A DNA stretch of 64,000 nt from an uncultured Fodinibius sp. Lineage in GTDB: Bacteria; Bacteroidota; Rhodothermia; Balneolales; Balneolaceae. Below, in pieces: positions 1 through 8,927 of the stretch. The stretch covers positions 360,212 through 424,211 of the forward strand of contig CAJXMW010000005.1 of NCBI GenBank assembly GCA_913056235.1, in the 5' to 3' direction. The notes under the pieces were generated by a model that made no database searches, was not told where the DNA came from, and was given only the letters and a program-made list of their open reading frames with translations. The first letter of the stretch is position 1; every line of letters starts with the position of its first letter. A program made the position numbers and the translations under genes.

Positions 1-84
1 GACGAAGAGTACTACAAAGGATGGTCAACAGTGAATCCGCAACAACCCCGTGCAGTCACTGCAGGGTTTACCTACAAATTTTAA
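1..84 (+). CDS. C-terminal end of a probable TonB-dependent outer-membrane receptor (partial)
   Basis: Frame 1 is open from the window edge to TAA at 82-84 and encodes 27 residues ending in VTAGFTYKF. Alternating hydrophobic residues with a terminal aromatic (F) are typical of the last beta-strand of an outer-membrane barrel, the signal recognised by the BAM machinery. The PepSY membrane protein that follows 6 bases later is a common partner of TonB-dependent siderophore receptors. Only the tail is visible, so the receptor identity is inference from tail and context; another outer-membrane beta-barrel is possible. Confidence 0.5.
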   Translation, partial: DEEYYKGWSTVNPQQPRAVTAGFTYKF

Positions 85-90
85 CCACTT

Positions 91-1317
91 ATGTCATCAT
101 TTAAATTTAAAGACATCGTCTTATTCCTCCATCGCTGGCTCGGTATTATCACCGGGCTGGTGGTGGTTATCTTAAGTCTCACCGGCTGCCTGTTCGTTTT
201 CCATCAGGAGATTTCGAACTTGGTGCGCCACGATACTTTTTATGCCGATGAAGTACAGGAACAACAAGCCCCCCTCCCGATCACCGAACTCCAGGATAAA
301 GCAGCCAACGCCCTAAATACCAACCGCTTGCCCTATGGGCTGACCACATACAAAAATCCCGAGCGTAACTGGTCGGCTATGTTATACAAAGGTGGACAGC
401 AGTCGTGGACCTATTTCGGTTCTATGGAGATCTATAAAACAGCTTACATCAATCCCTATTCCGGAGAAATTGAAGGGATCGTAAACGAGAAACACGATTT
501 CTTCCAAATCATGAAGGGCATCCATTGGAGCCTGTTGCTGGCTACCCCTATCGGTCAACCGATTGTGGTCTGGAGTACCGTAATCTTTCTCTTTTTGATG
601 ATCAGTGGTATGATCTTATGGTGGCCCAAAAAGTGGAACCGCGCTGGCAAACAGAAAAGCTTTAAAATTAAGTGGGGATCCACCTGGCGCCGCGTCAATT
701 ACGACCTGCACAATGTGCTGGGCTTTTACTTTTTGACCATTAGTATCATTATTGCCTTTACTGGTCTCTACTGGTATTTCCCATTTGCCAAGAAGAGTCT
801 GCATTTTTTAGGGACGGGGGAATACAAGTTACCGCCCGAGGAACATCAACAGCACGTATCAACGACCTCTCCGGAGGATAGAACCGACTCCCCCCTGCAG
901 ATTACATACCGGAAAGCCTGGAATCAACATCCTGAGGCAAACCGCATCACCTTTGTAACACCTGCTGATAGCAACGGAACAATTACAGCCACGGTATATC
1001 CGGACGGGCAAACGTACTACGAACATTTCCACATGAATTATGACCAATATACCGGAGAACTGATCGCGGAAGAAAATTACGAATCCAAGAATGCCGGCGA
1101 AAAGCTGCTGGCCATGAACTATGATATTCATGTAGGAGCTATCGGTGGCTTACCGGGCAAAATCATTGCCTTCCTGGCCAGCCTGGTGTGTGCCAGCTTG
1201 CCTATTACGGGATTTATCATTTGGTGGGATCGCAAAAAACGCGAGTGGAAACGAGAAAAACGACTGGCTGAGCGACGGAAGAAAGCAGATACCCCCACGG
1301 AACGAATTCCAGCATAA
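91..1317 (+). CDS. PepSY-associated membrane protein (PiuB-like)
   Basis: The 408-residue protein has the PepSY-TM architecture: a first membrane helix at about residues 13-35 starting HRWLGIITG, a periplasmic PepSY-like part, a helix pair at about 148-225 and a last helix near 355-380, followed by a strongly basic cytoplasmic tail. Members of this family sit beside ferric-siderophore or heme receptors and some are thought to reduce or release iron in the periplasm; the biochemical role is not firmly known. It lies 6 bases after the barrel-protein end and 2 bases before the next start, so it belongs to a tight operon of about 3.7 kb. ATG start. Confidence 0.85.
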   Translation: MSSFKFKDIVLFLHRWLGIITGLVVVILSLTGCLFVFHQEISNLVRHDTFYADEVQEQQAPLPITELQDKAANALNTNRLPYGLTTYKNPERNWSAMLYKGGQQSWTYFGSMEIYKTAYINPYSGEIEGIVNEKHDFFQIMKGIHWSLLLATPIGQPIVVWSTVIFLFLMISGMILWWPKKWNRAGKQKSFKIKWGSTWRRVNYDLHNVLGFYFLTISIIIAFTGLYWYFPFAKKSLHFLGTGEYKLPPEEHQQHVSTTSPEDRTDSPLQITYRKAWNQHPEANRITFVTPADSNGTITATVYPDGQTYYEHFHMNYDQYTGELIAEENYESKNAGEKLLAMNYDIHVGAIGGLPGKIIAFLASLVCASLPITGFIIWWDRKKREWKREKRLAERRKKADTPTERIPA

Positions 1318-1319
1318 TC

Positions 1320-1652
1320 ATGAGCCCCGAAACTAATACCGTATTAACGCAGCGAGCTGATCTCAGTATCGAACAGTGCAGCTGCTGTGATACTATTTCT
1401 CTGTTTTATCAAAACCTGCTTCTGAAGTTTAGTCCCAAAAGCTTTCTCAAGTTCAGTAGTTCCTTTCGGGAGCTTGACTTTCACAAACGGGCGCTCATCT
1501 TTGCGGATGGAAAAGAAAAGCTGGTGGTAAATACGAATCAGAAAGAAATCCAGCTCTGCTTTGAAAAAGAAGAATTTGAGATGGTGTGTCATGCCCTCAA
1601 AGAAGCGGCCGTCATGCTGGAGATCAAGGATATTCTCAACACAGAATCCTAA
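1320..1652 (+). CDS. small conserved cytoplasmic protein with a CxCC motif (DUF6686-like)
   Basis: 110 residues, no signal peptide or membrane helix. An N-terminal CSCC at about residues 20-23 is followed by an aromatic/basic region (FYQNLLLKFSPKSFLKF) and an acidic C-terminal helix. The pattern of a cysteine cluster followed by L-F-N-L-F-x-F resembles the Bacteroidota DUF6686 family, which is of unknown function; this match is from memory. Its position between two PepSY proteins in one operon suggests a role in metal handling or redox, but nothing in the sequence proves it. Starts 2 bases after the upstream stop and ends 10 bases before the next start. Confidence 0.7.
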   Translation: MSPETNTVLTQRADLSIEQCSCCDTISLFYQNLLLKFSPKSFLKFSSSFRELDFHKRALIFADGKEKLVVNTNQKEIQLCFEKEEFEMVCHALKEAAVMLEIKDILNTES

Positions 1653-1662
1653 TCGAATTCTG

Positions 1663-2802
1663 ATGTCAGTTTCAAAGAAAAATCTGCTCGGTATTCACAA
1701 ATGGCTTGGCCTCGTTGCTGGGCTTTTTGTATTGCTGATGGGACTGTCGGGATCACTACTTGTCTTCGATGACGAGATCGACCACTACCTTAATCGCGAT
1801 GTAATTGACCTGTCGGCAACAGATGGAACTGTCAATATTGACGCCGCCTATCGTTCGGTGCAGCATAAGTATCCCAATTGGAGCGTTAGAATCACTCATA
1901 TCCCCGAAGAAGCTGATCGCTCCATCCAGGCCCAGGTGCGTCGTCCCCATGATCAACGACGCATTTTATACGTACATCCCAGCTCGGGTACTATCCTTCG
2001 GGATCTGGACAGCAACGAAACTTTTTCGTACTGGATGCTCAATTTTCATTACAATCTGCATTCCGGTTTTTGGGGTGAGATCCTTCTATTCTTAGCAGGA
2101 TTCTGTTTTCTGGGCTCCCTTATCACAGGCTTTTGGTTTTATCGCAAATCGATCTGGCGGGTGATGACGTTCAAAATACGCCCGCGCTTTCGAAGTTGGC
2201 AGAGTGGCTCTTCGGAGTTACATCGGTTTGTGGGTGTCTGGGCGCTGCTGATGAACTTCCTAATGGCTCTAACCGGCATCATTCTGATGCTGATCGTGGT
2301 CGGCACCAACACAATGCATCTCCTCAAAGGAAATGCCGACCCCATACCCAATCTCCCACCGGTTACTATTTCGATAGATAATCTACTTAACAAAGCACAA
2401 ACCGATATGCCCGGTTTTGTCCCCTCTTACATCGAAATGCCGGAAACAGCCGAGGATCAAATTACCATCTATGGACACATGAATACTGACTGGCCGATTC
2501 ATTACGAATTTTCCAATCACATCAAATATGGCCCCCAAACGGGGACCGAGACAAGTCACTTTCTGATCCGCAACAACCACTGGAGCTACGATATTTTGAG
2601 CGTGGCTTATCCCCTTCATTTTGGTGACTGGGACGGCCTTCTGATTAAAATAATCTACTGCCTGGCCGGACTAGCCCCGCCTCTGCTTTCGATCACCGGA
2701 TTTATCATCTGGCGAAACCGTTGGAAAAAACGTACACGCATTCAACAGTCGCACGATGTTAAAAACCAATCAATTAAAAACAAACCCGAACTAAAAAAGT
2801 AA
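1663..2802 (+). CDS. second PepSY-associated membrane protein
   Basis: The start chosen is the ATG at 1663 (379 residues, beginning MSVSKKNLLGIHKWLGL). The frame is open upstream to 1561, but that would overlap the preceding gene and add a non-family basic tail. It has a first helix with HKWLGLVAGLF, a periplasmic part, a helix pair near residues 135-160 and 185-215 and a last helix near 330-355. Two different PepSY-TM proteins in one operon is a recurrent arrangement in Bacteroidota siderophore/heme loci. Function is inferred as accessory to iron uptake or periplasmic reduction. Confidence 0.83.
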   Translation: MSVSKKNLLGIHKWLGLVAGLFVLLMGLSGSLLVFDDEIDHYLNRDVIDLSATDGTVNIDAAYRSVQHKYPNWSVRITHIPEEADRSIQAQVRRPHDQRRILYVHPSSGTILRDLDSNETFSYWMLNFHYNLHSGFWGEILLFLAGFCFLGSLITGFWFYRKSIWRVMTFKIRPRFRSWQSGSSELHRFVGVWALLMNFLMALTGIILMLIVVGTNTMHLLKGNADPIPNLPPVTISIDNLLNKAQTDMPGFVPSYIEMPETAEDQITIYGHMNTDWPIHYEFSNHIKYGPQTGTETSHFLIRNNHWSYDILSVAYPLHFGDWDGLLIKIIYCLAGLAPPLLSITGFIIWRNRWKKRTRIQQSHDVKNQSIKNKPELKK

Positions 2803-2806
2803 TAGG

Positions 2807-3796
2807 ATGAGATCTTATTTAACGTCATTTTTACTAAAAGTTGCAGCCTGTTTCTCACTTCTAATCTGTTTTACTGTGTCGCAAGCCCAATCACAGTCAA
2901 CAGGTGTGCTGGTAATGGCCCACGGCGGCAGCAAGGAATGGAATCAACATGTTCGAGATGCTACTGAAACACTGAAAGAGAAATATCCTGTGGAGTTTGC
3001 TTGGGGGATGGCCAATTATGTAACGCTTCAGCAAGGCATCCAACGACTTGAAAAACAGGGTGTGGATCATATCGTGGCCGTGCCGCTGTTTATCTCCAGT
3101 CACAGCCCCATTATTCGTCAAAGCGAGTACCTCTTTGGGATACGCGACTCACTTGCCGACCGTGCCATGCCTCTGATGCATCACACCGAAGAATACGTGG
3201 AGATGACTGGTGCCGAAGTAGATTCGACGGATTACATGCGCGGAATGCTGATGCCACCAAACCTGCAACAGCTTGATATTAATGCCAAAATTACGATGAC
3301 GAATGCTCTGGACGATCATGATGTGGTAGCGCAAATTCTGCATGATCGTATTATGGCACTTAGCGACGATCCGGCAAATGAAACGGTGCTGCTGGCTGCT
3401 CACGGTCCTGGCCAAGAAAGCGATAACGTAAAGTGGATCGAAAATATGGAATCGCTATCACGTAAAGTTCAAAATATTCAGCAGAATAAGGGAAAAGGAT
3501 TTAAACAGATTTTTTCGCTCACAGTTCGAGATGATACTGAAGAGCGGATCTTTAATCAAGCTAAACAGCAGTTGCGGGCTATGGTACGTCAGGCCAACCA
3601 GTTTGGGGATGTAATTGTGGTGCCCCTGTTTCTCTCCTCCGGCGGACGCGAAGATGCTATTGCCAAACGTCTCTCGGGACTCGACTTTAAATGGAGCGGC
3701 AGAACGCTGCTGCCTGATTCCAAGATTAGCGACTTCTTAGTCAATTCGGTGGAACAAGCACTTGGCGAATCCTCTGGACAATCAAAATCAGAGTAG
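2807..3796 (+). CDS. secreted tandem CbiX/SirB-like protein (chelatase fold)
   Basis: 329 residues with a cleavable signal peptide (residues 1 to about 28, hydrophobic core then SQAQS). Two CbiX-like half domains follow. The first has VMAHGG (His39) and VPLFISSHSP (His99), the two histidines that bind metal in CbiX/SirB. The second has LLAAHGPG (His199), but the second-histidine position reads LFLSSGGRE, so it seems degenerate. CbiX family members insert cobalt or iron into sirohydrochlorin in the cytoplasm; an exported version cannot serve that pathway and more likely handles metal or metallo-tetrapyrrole in the periplasm (inference). It is the last gene of the TonB/PepSY operon, 4 bases after its neighbour. 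Confidence 0.75.
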   Translation: MRSYLTSFLLKVAACFSLLICFTVSQAQSQSTGVLVMAHGGSKEWNQHVRDATETLKEKYPVEFAWGMANYVTLQQGIQRLEKQGVDHIVAVPLFISSHSPIIRQSEYLFGIRDSLADRAMPLMHHTEEYVEMTGAEVDSTDYMRGMLMPPNLQQLDINAKITMTNALDDHDVVAQILHDRIMALSDDPANETVLLAAHGPGQESDNVKWIENMESLSRKVQNIQQNKGKGFKQIFSLTVRDDTEERIFNQAKQQLRAMVRQANQFGDVIVVPLFLSSGGREDAIAKRLSGLDFKWSGRTLLPDSKISDFLVNSVEQALGESSGQSKSE

Positions 3797-3820
3797 AATT
3801 AAGCCAGAAAAAAGCACTTT

Positions 3821-3851
3821 AAACCTGACAGGTTTCATACCTGTCAGGTTT
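3821..3851 (+). terminator. 13-bp perfect hairpin after the iron operon; also a dispersed palindrome
   Basis: AAACCTGACAGGT, loop TTCAT, then the exact reverse complement, followed by a short T run. It lies 25 bases after the stop of the CbiX-like gene and can serve as its terminator. The same stem (AAACCTGACAGG) recurs at 14492-14524, so it may be a mobilised REP-like sequence rather than a dedicated terminator. Confidence 0.6.
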
Positions 3852-4023
3852 TGGTAATTGCAAATTACCGGAACCAGATAAAACCGAACATTTGTATACT
3901 ACTGCATCGTACATTCCCTACATAAAATCCTGAAGCTTACAGTGGGAAAGGTATGCTTAAAAAACTAAGGCAGGAAAAGTACTACTATTTTGCTGTTCCT
4001 TTTCAGCTAAGCTTGCACAATAA

Positions 4024-4680
4024 TTACATCTCAGCAATAAAAATATTACGGGATACCTCATTACCAATTACCTGCTCATTTTTCTCGATCAATAAGGTAA
4101 TCGGTCCCTGGAATGGTGCCTTCTCTTTCACCTTGATTTTAATGCCGGGCAACAGACCAATCTTTTCGAGATAGCGAAGCAGTTCCGGATCCTGATCTTT
4201 TACCCTACTGACAATATACTCTTGATCCAGCTCGGCCTCATTCAGCGGCTGGGCATCCATCTCAGGCATCAGTCCTTCCTTGGTTGGGATGGGATCGCCA
4301 TGCGGATCATGGGTGGGATCATCCAGCAAGTTGGCAATCTTTTCCTCGAAGCGCTCCGAAATATGATGCTCCAGCTTCTCGGCTTCTTCGTGCACCTCAT
4401 CCCACGAATACCCCATAACTTCCAGCAGGTAAAGCTCCAGCAGACGGTGATGGCGAATAATCTCGAGTGCAATCTTCCTGCCTGAATCAGTGAGCGAGGC
4501 CCCTTTGTATGATTGATAATCAACAAGCCCCATTTCAGAAAGACGTTTTACCATATTGGTTGCCGATGCAGAAGACACTTCAAGTGAATTGGCAATTTTG
4601 GTAGTTGTTGCCTTATCGCCCTCGGCTTCAAGGGTGTATATTGTTTTCAAATAATCTTCAACTGCCTGACTCAATACCAT
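4024..4680 (-). CDS. DtxR/MntR-family metal-dependent transcriptional regulator
   Basis: 218 residues. The N-terminal winged helix (about 1-70) has the family signature VEDYLKTIYTLE and a recognition helix around SSASATNMVKRL. A dimerisation and metal-binding domain follows (about 75-140, with HHRLLELYL, HEEAEKLEHHIS and HPHGDPIP-type ligands), and a C-terminal FeoA/SH3-like domain covers about 150-218. Proteins of this family repress iron or manganese uptake genes when loaded with Fe2+ or Mn2+. It is convergent with the TonB/PepSY/CbiX operon, which makes that operon a natural target; no operator could be identified because the operon's promoter is outside the window. Confidence 0.92.
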   Translation of the reverse strand: MVLSQAVEDYLKTIYTLEAEGDKATTTKIANSLEVSSASATNMVKRLSEMGLVDYQSYKGASLTDSGRKIALEIIRHHRLLELYLLEVMGYSWDEVHEEAEKLEHHISERFEEKIANLLDDPTHDPHGDPIPTKEGLMPEMDAQPLNEAELDQEYIVSRVKDQDPELLRYLEKIGLLPGIKIKVKEKAPFQGPITLLIEKNEQVIGNEVSRNIFIAEM

Positions 4681-4751
4681 TGGCGGAACAATTTATCGTT
4701 TCTTAATCAGTGCAAATATATCAATAAGTACAGTCGTTTACAGCCAAAATA

Positions 4752-5243
4752 TTACTGGCTGACATCGATACCATGGCTTTTTAAATACTCATTGAATGTT
4801 CTCTTGCCAACCAAATCTCCTCCCACAAAACTCAATAACTTATCGAAAATTTTGGCTGGTAAGAAGCCCGGCTGGGTGCCAATAATACTACCCTCGGAGT
4901 TTACAAAAATGGTAGTAGGGGTTCGTGATGCCCGGAATTTATGCGACAAACTCTGCTCGGTGTATTCCTTGCCGTTAAATACTACCTTTTCACCAGATTC
5001 AATATCTATCCGAACAGGATAAAAGTATTTGTGCAGGCTATCTTGCACCGTTTGTTTAGGAAATACTTTCTGATGCATTTTTTGGCAATACCCGCACCAT
5101 TCAGCTTCAGCAAACAGCATCACCTTTTTGTTATTCTGAGCAGCCAGCTTCTGCGCCTTGGAAAGAGAAACCCAGTTTACCGACTGTGCTTGCGCGGTAA
5201 CTGCAGTAGTCAGAAGTATTGCTATAACTAAAAATTTCTGCAT
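4752..5243 (-). CDS. secreted thioredoxin-fold protein (CGYC)
   Basis: Start set at the ATG at 5243 (163 residues); a TTG further upstream would add five residues before an otherwise ideal signal peptide (MQKFLVIAILL, cleavage near AQAQ). The mature part has the redox motif AEWCGYCQKM (Cys50 and Cys53) and the cis-proline segment RTPTTIFV, as in Thioredoxin_7/DsbD-gamma-like proteins. Expected role: thiol-disulfide chemistry in the periplasm. It begins 31 bases downstream of the phosphatase gene on the same strand, so the two may be co-transcribed. Confidence 0.85.
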   Translation of the reverse strand: MQKFLVIAILLTTAVTAQAQSVNWVSLSKAQKLAAQNNKKVMLFAEAEWCGYCQKMHQKVFPKQTVQDSLHKYFYPVRIDIESGEKVVFNGKEYTEQSLSHKFRASRTPTTIFVNSEGSIIGTQPGFLPAKIFDKLLSFVGGDLVGKRTFNEYLKSHGIDVSQ

Positions 5244-5274
5244 CGGTTTTATCAACAACCAATCAAATTTGGGA

Positions 5275-7929
5275 TTAGTGCTTTTTTAACTTCATGATCA
5301 GCATGGTCATATCATCGTGCTGTTCGGCTTTACCTACAAAAGTTTTCACATCCTGCGACAAGAGCTCCAGTATCTGTTTAGCCGACTTCTTCTTATTACG
5401 CTTTAAGATATTGTTCAATCGCTTTGTGCCATAAAAAGTTTGATGCTCGTTTAGGGCTTCCACGATACCATCAGTGTACAACACAAGCAGATCATCTCCT
5501 GAAAGTGGTATTTCCACCTCTTCGATATGCTTTTCAAACGATTCACCTTTGGCCAGGCCAATACCAATACCATTCGGCTGCAATTCCTCCAAAGACCCGT
5601 TACCCGAAGTAATACGAAGAATGGGATTATGCCCGGCCCGGGCAAAGTGAAAAGTTTTCTTATCCAGGTCAACGATGCCATACACTAGCGAGATAAACGT
5701 CCCACGAGGGGCGTTATCGCAAAACAAGCGGTTGGTCTTTTTGAGCACCTCTGCAGGAGAATCAATCTCATGACATAAGCTATGAATAACACCTTTCACG
5801 AAGGTCATGTAAAAGGCGGCCTGTATTCCTTTTCCGCTAACATCACCGATCATTACAGCCACCCTGTTATCATCGAGCTGAACAAAATCGTAGTAATCAC
5901 CTCCCGTTTCGTAAGCTGGCTTACAGATAGCGGCAAGCTCAAGATCTTCGAACTCAGGCGTACGTACCGGCAAAAATGATTGCTGCACCTCACGAGCAAT
6001 TTGCAACTCCTGCTTGATACGTTCTTCCTGGGCCAGCTCCTCAACATATTGTGGTACATATCGCGGAAGCATTTTCTCCTCGGTACCGCGCCCAATAGCT
6101 GCCAACCCCACGCCAAAGAAAATGGCCATTAACACCAGCAACAGTATAAATATGGTCGAATCCAATGATCCGGGCACAATCCAACCGGTGGTCGTCCATA
6201 TCAGGCTCAAGAAAAAGAAATGGGAAAATAACAGTGTTAAAAAATCCCATTGCATATAAATGACAAGCATCGCCCCTCCCACGACAATACCAGCAATAAC
6301 TTTATACAATTGCGGACCAAAGTAACCTGAAAACGGCACAAAAACTCCACAGGCAACAACTAATACCAGGGCTGTGACGATTTTGCTACTCGTTTTAGCT
6401 AATACCTGGCTACCTATCACTAAAAAGATTCCCAAGACAAAGCAAAATGAGTAAATACCGTTGCTTAAGGCCACGAAAAGTGGGGGCCAAATTGCTTGAT
6501 GACTTAGGAATACTGCGTTCTTAATATCAAAAAAGAATTGCGGCATCCCCCACAAAAGCAATGTCCATAGCCCGCTGAGAATAAATCCCAACGTCACCGC
6601 TCGGACCAACATAAAACCCACGGGTTTATTGAAAATCATGCCCTGACGCAGATAGTCATATACTTTCAACTTCTGCGGCCAGTGCTGACGTGTTATGGAA
6701 TCGGCCACAGAAAAAAGCATGAAAAAGCCCAGTGACGCTGCCGCACCAGAGAGTCCGGTTCCCAGTAAGAGCTGAAGATTCTGAGTCCAATCCACTCCAT
6801 TATTTAGAAAAGCTGCCTGCTGGAAAAGATAGAGACCTGCAAGTAATGAAACTGCCAACCCGGCTAAAATAGAAACTACAAGGGCAGGCTGGGTATCAAT
6901 GGCACGTACCCGAATCCTGAAAAAGAATAACACAACAACTCCAAGACAGAAAATTAATAAGACCATGTCTTGGATCACTGACCATAGTCCACCGTTTGTT
7001 CTTACGCTTTTTTGATCAGGATTATACTTGGATTCAAGACTCATCAGGCCACCCGTAGAAGTCAGGCGAACGGCAAGCGACAACTGTTGATCAAGGGATG
7101 GATCGGAGGCCAAAAACTTTGCTGTCACGGTGTTACTGCCATTTACACGTCCCAGATAAACAGTATCCTGGGCAAGCTCCGTTGTACCCCATCCTGTATC
7201 CTGCAAATAGTATGAGGCCATTTTAAATACATCGTGGGCTGACAATCGGAAAGGCCTCTTCAGATCTTTTGCCTTTTTTAGTCTTTCTAACTGTTCGGTA
7301 TCAGATTGATTAAATTGACCCCAGCTTCGTTGCAAATCGATCAGAAGCTGATTGGTCAATGCCGTATCGCTATAGGTAGAAAGTAATGTGGCGGCTGAGT
7401 CGGCATGCGTTCCAAAGGTAGATGCCAAAGCCCGCCGGTTCACAGTCTCTCGATGAACTGCATTCTTGGGGTTGAGCAACTCAAGAAACTTGCCAGACTG
7501 ATTGAAATGTATTTTGATATCAGCTTCAGTAGGTCCGCGATTGTCCGATGACTCATCCTGATTTCCCCCAACTATAATTTCACCTCTTTTCTTGCCAGCG
7601 GTGTAAAATCGGACCTCCCAGTAAAAAAGAACAATATTAGAAAAGTTCTTTTGCTGGAACTGAGCAACCAGCTTGTCGCGTCCCATCTTTTGTTGCAGGC
7701 TATCCAAAAGCCTTCTATTACTCAGAAAGCGTATTTCAGTATTAAAATTATCGGGATTGTATCCGATTGACTCAAGTTTCTGCTTCGCCTTCTGTTCGAT
7801 CGTCTCCGCATCAAAATTGGTTAAATTGATGAGACTACGCGGATCCTGCGACGGGTAACCTACAAAAAACCAGACGGCGGCTAACAGCCCCAGTGCAAAA
7901 AATAAGTTTCGCTTAAATGTCGGACTCAC
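5275..7929 (-). CDS. membrane protein with C-terminal SpoIIE/RsbU-type PP2C phosphatase domain
   Basis: 884 residues, GTG start. There is one N-terminal helix (about 8-25), a large soluble, probably periplasmic region (about 30-320), a cluster of about eight hydrophobic helices (about 325-620), a short linker helix (EELAQEERIKQELQIAREVQQSFLP split by the fold) and a PP2C domain (about 650-884). Metal-binding aspartates are visible in GGDYYDF and MIGDVSGKG and near the end in QHDDMTM. Such phosphatases act on anti-sigma-factor antagonists in partner-switching stress pathways; no STAS or kinase partner is encoded nearby. The N-terminal part is probably the sensor; its ligand is unknown. Confidence 0.87.
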   Translation of the reverse strand: MSPTFKRNLFFALGLLAAVWFFVGYPSQDPRSLINLTNFDAETIEQKAKQKLESIGYNPDNFNTEIRFLSNRRLLDSLQQKMGRDKLVAQFQQKNFSNIVLFYWEVRFYTAGKKRGEIIVGGNQDESSDNRGPTEADIKIHFNQSGKFLELLNPKNAVHRETVNRRALASTFGTHADSAATLLSTYSDTALTNQLLIDLQRSWGQFNQSDTEQLERLKKAKDLKRPFRLSAHDVFKMASYYLQDTGWGTTELAQDTVYLGRVNGSNTVTAKFLASDPSLDQQLSLAVRLTSTGGLMSLESKYNPDQKSVRTNGGLWSVIQDMVLLIFCLGVVVLFFFRIRVRAIDTQPALVVSILAGLAVSLLAGLYLFQQAAFLNNGVDWTQNLQLLLGTGLSGAAASLGFFMLFSVADSITRQHWPQKLKVYDYLRQGMIFNKPVGFMLVRAVTLGFILSGLWTLLLWGMPQFFFDIKNAVFLSHQAIWPPLFVALSNGIYSFCFVLGIFLVIGSQVLAKTSSKIVTALVLVVACGVFVPFSGYFGPQLYKVIAGIVVGGAMLVIYMQWDFLTLLFSHFFFLSLIWTTTGWIVPGSLDSTIFILLLVLMAIFFGVGLAAIGRGTEEKMLPRYVPQYVEELAQEERIKQELQIAREVQQSFLPVRTPEFEDLELAAICKPAYETGGDYYDFVQLDDNRVAVMIGDVSGKGIQAAFYMTFVKGVIHSLCHEIDSPAEVLKKTNRLFCDNAPRGTFISLVYGIVDLDKKTFHFARAGHNPILRITSGNGSLEELQPNGIGIGLAKGESFEKHIEEVEIPLSGDDLLVLYTDGIVEALNEHQTFYGTKRLNNILKRNKKKSAKQILELLSQDVKTFVGKAEQHDDMTMLIMKLKKH

Positions 7930-8059
7930 AAAAATATTATGCTAATTTCCATTTTTTGTTATATATGGGACACGTAGAATATGTGAAAATGTTTAGAGAA
8001 TTAATATTTGCCTCTTATTGTTAAAAATAAGCTTAGAATAATCAATAAAATGCACCGCA

Positions 8060-8845
8060 ATGTGCCTTATCACATTCTCATATAAACAGCATCCCCGGTA
8101 CCAGCTGATCTTTGCCGCCAACCGGGATGAAAAATATGATCGGCCTACGCGCGAGGCACAATTTTGGGATGAAAACCCTGAAATTCTGGCGGGTAAGGAT
8201 TTACAAGCCGGCGGCACGTGGATGGGGATCACGAAAAGCGGCACTTGGGGAGCTATCACTAACTTTCGCAACCCAAGTATCCGTCGGGATGATCCCCCGA
8301 GTCGTGGTCACCTGGTACTTGATTACTTAAAAAACGGGGAGCAACCGGTGACCTATTTACAGAACCTGCACCCAAAAGCCGATCAGTATATGGGCTTTAA
8401 TTTATTGGTGGGGTCCCCGAATCAGCTTGGCTACTATTCCAATCAACAAAATGAGATTCAACTTTTGGATTCAGGACTCTATGGACTCAGCAATCATCTG
8501 CTGGATACCTCCTGGCCGAAAGTAGAACGTGCCAAAGACAGGTTAAGCGAACTTATCCAAAACAACTCCATTGCTGAAGAAACCCTTTTTGCATTACTGG
8601 CCGATGACCATGAGGCCCCGGAAGATCAACTGCCCAGCACCGGTATTCCGTTGGAAATTGAGCGCAAAGTTTCTCCTGTCTTCATTAAAGGTGAAGATTA
8701 TGGCACCCGCTGTTCAACGGTTCTGCTGGTTGACGTAGAGGGGCAGGTAACATATGTGGAGCGACGATTCAGGCCGGGCACGATGGAGGTTATTGATGAG
8801 AACAGATATCAGTTTGAGGTTAACCAATGTCAGGCCTCACGTTAA
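8060..8845 (+). CDS. NRDE-family (TANGO2-like) protein
   Basis: 261 residues starting MCLITFSY with Cys2, followed by the family signature AANRDE at about residues 19-24 and the conserved GGTWMGITKSG and NFRNP blocks. Cys2 could become the N-terminal residue after Met removal, as in Ntn hydrolases, but no activity is established for bacterial members; eukaryotic TANGO2 is linked to heme or acyl-CoA handling. Monocistronic, divergent from the phosphatase gene. Confidence 0.88.
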   Translation: MCLITFSYKQHPRYQLIFAANRDEKYDRPTREAQFWDENPEILAGKDLQAGGTWMGITKSGTWGAITNFRNPSIRRDDPPSRGHLVLDYLKNGEQPVTYLQNLHPKADQYMGFNLLVGSPNQLGYYSNQQNEIQLLDSGLYGLSNHLLDTSWPKVERAKDRLSELIQNNSIAEETLFALLADDHEAPEDQLPSTGIPLEIERKVSPVFIKGEDYGTRCSTVLLVDVEGQVTYVERRFRPGTMEVIDENRYQFEVNQCQASR

Positions 8846-8927
8846 ATTATGTGACCCCGTAAGCGCCTTGTACAATGGTTAGTCATTTGTAAAATGACAG
8901 CGTGATCTGTACGCTATAAGACAATTA

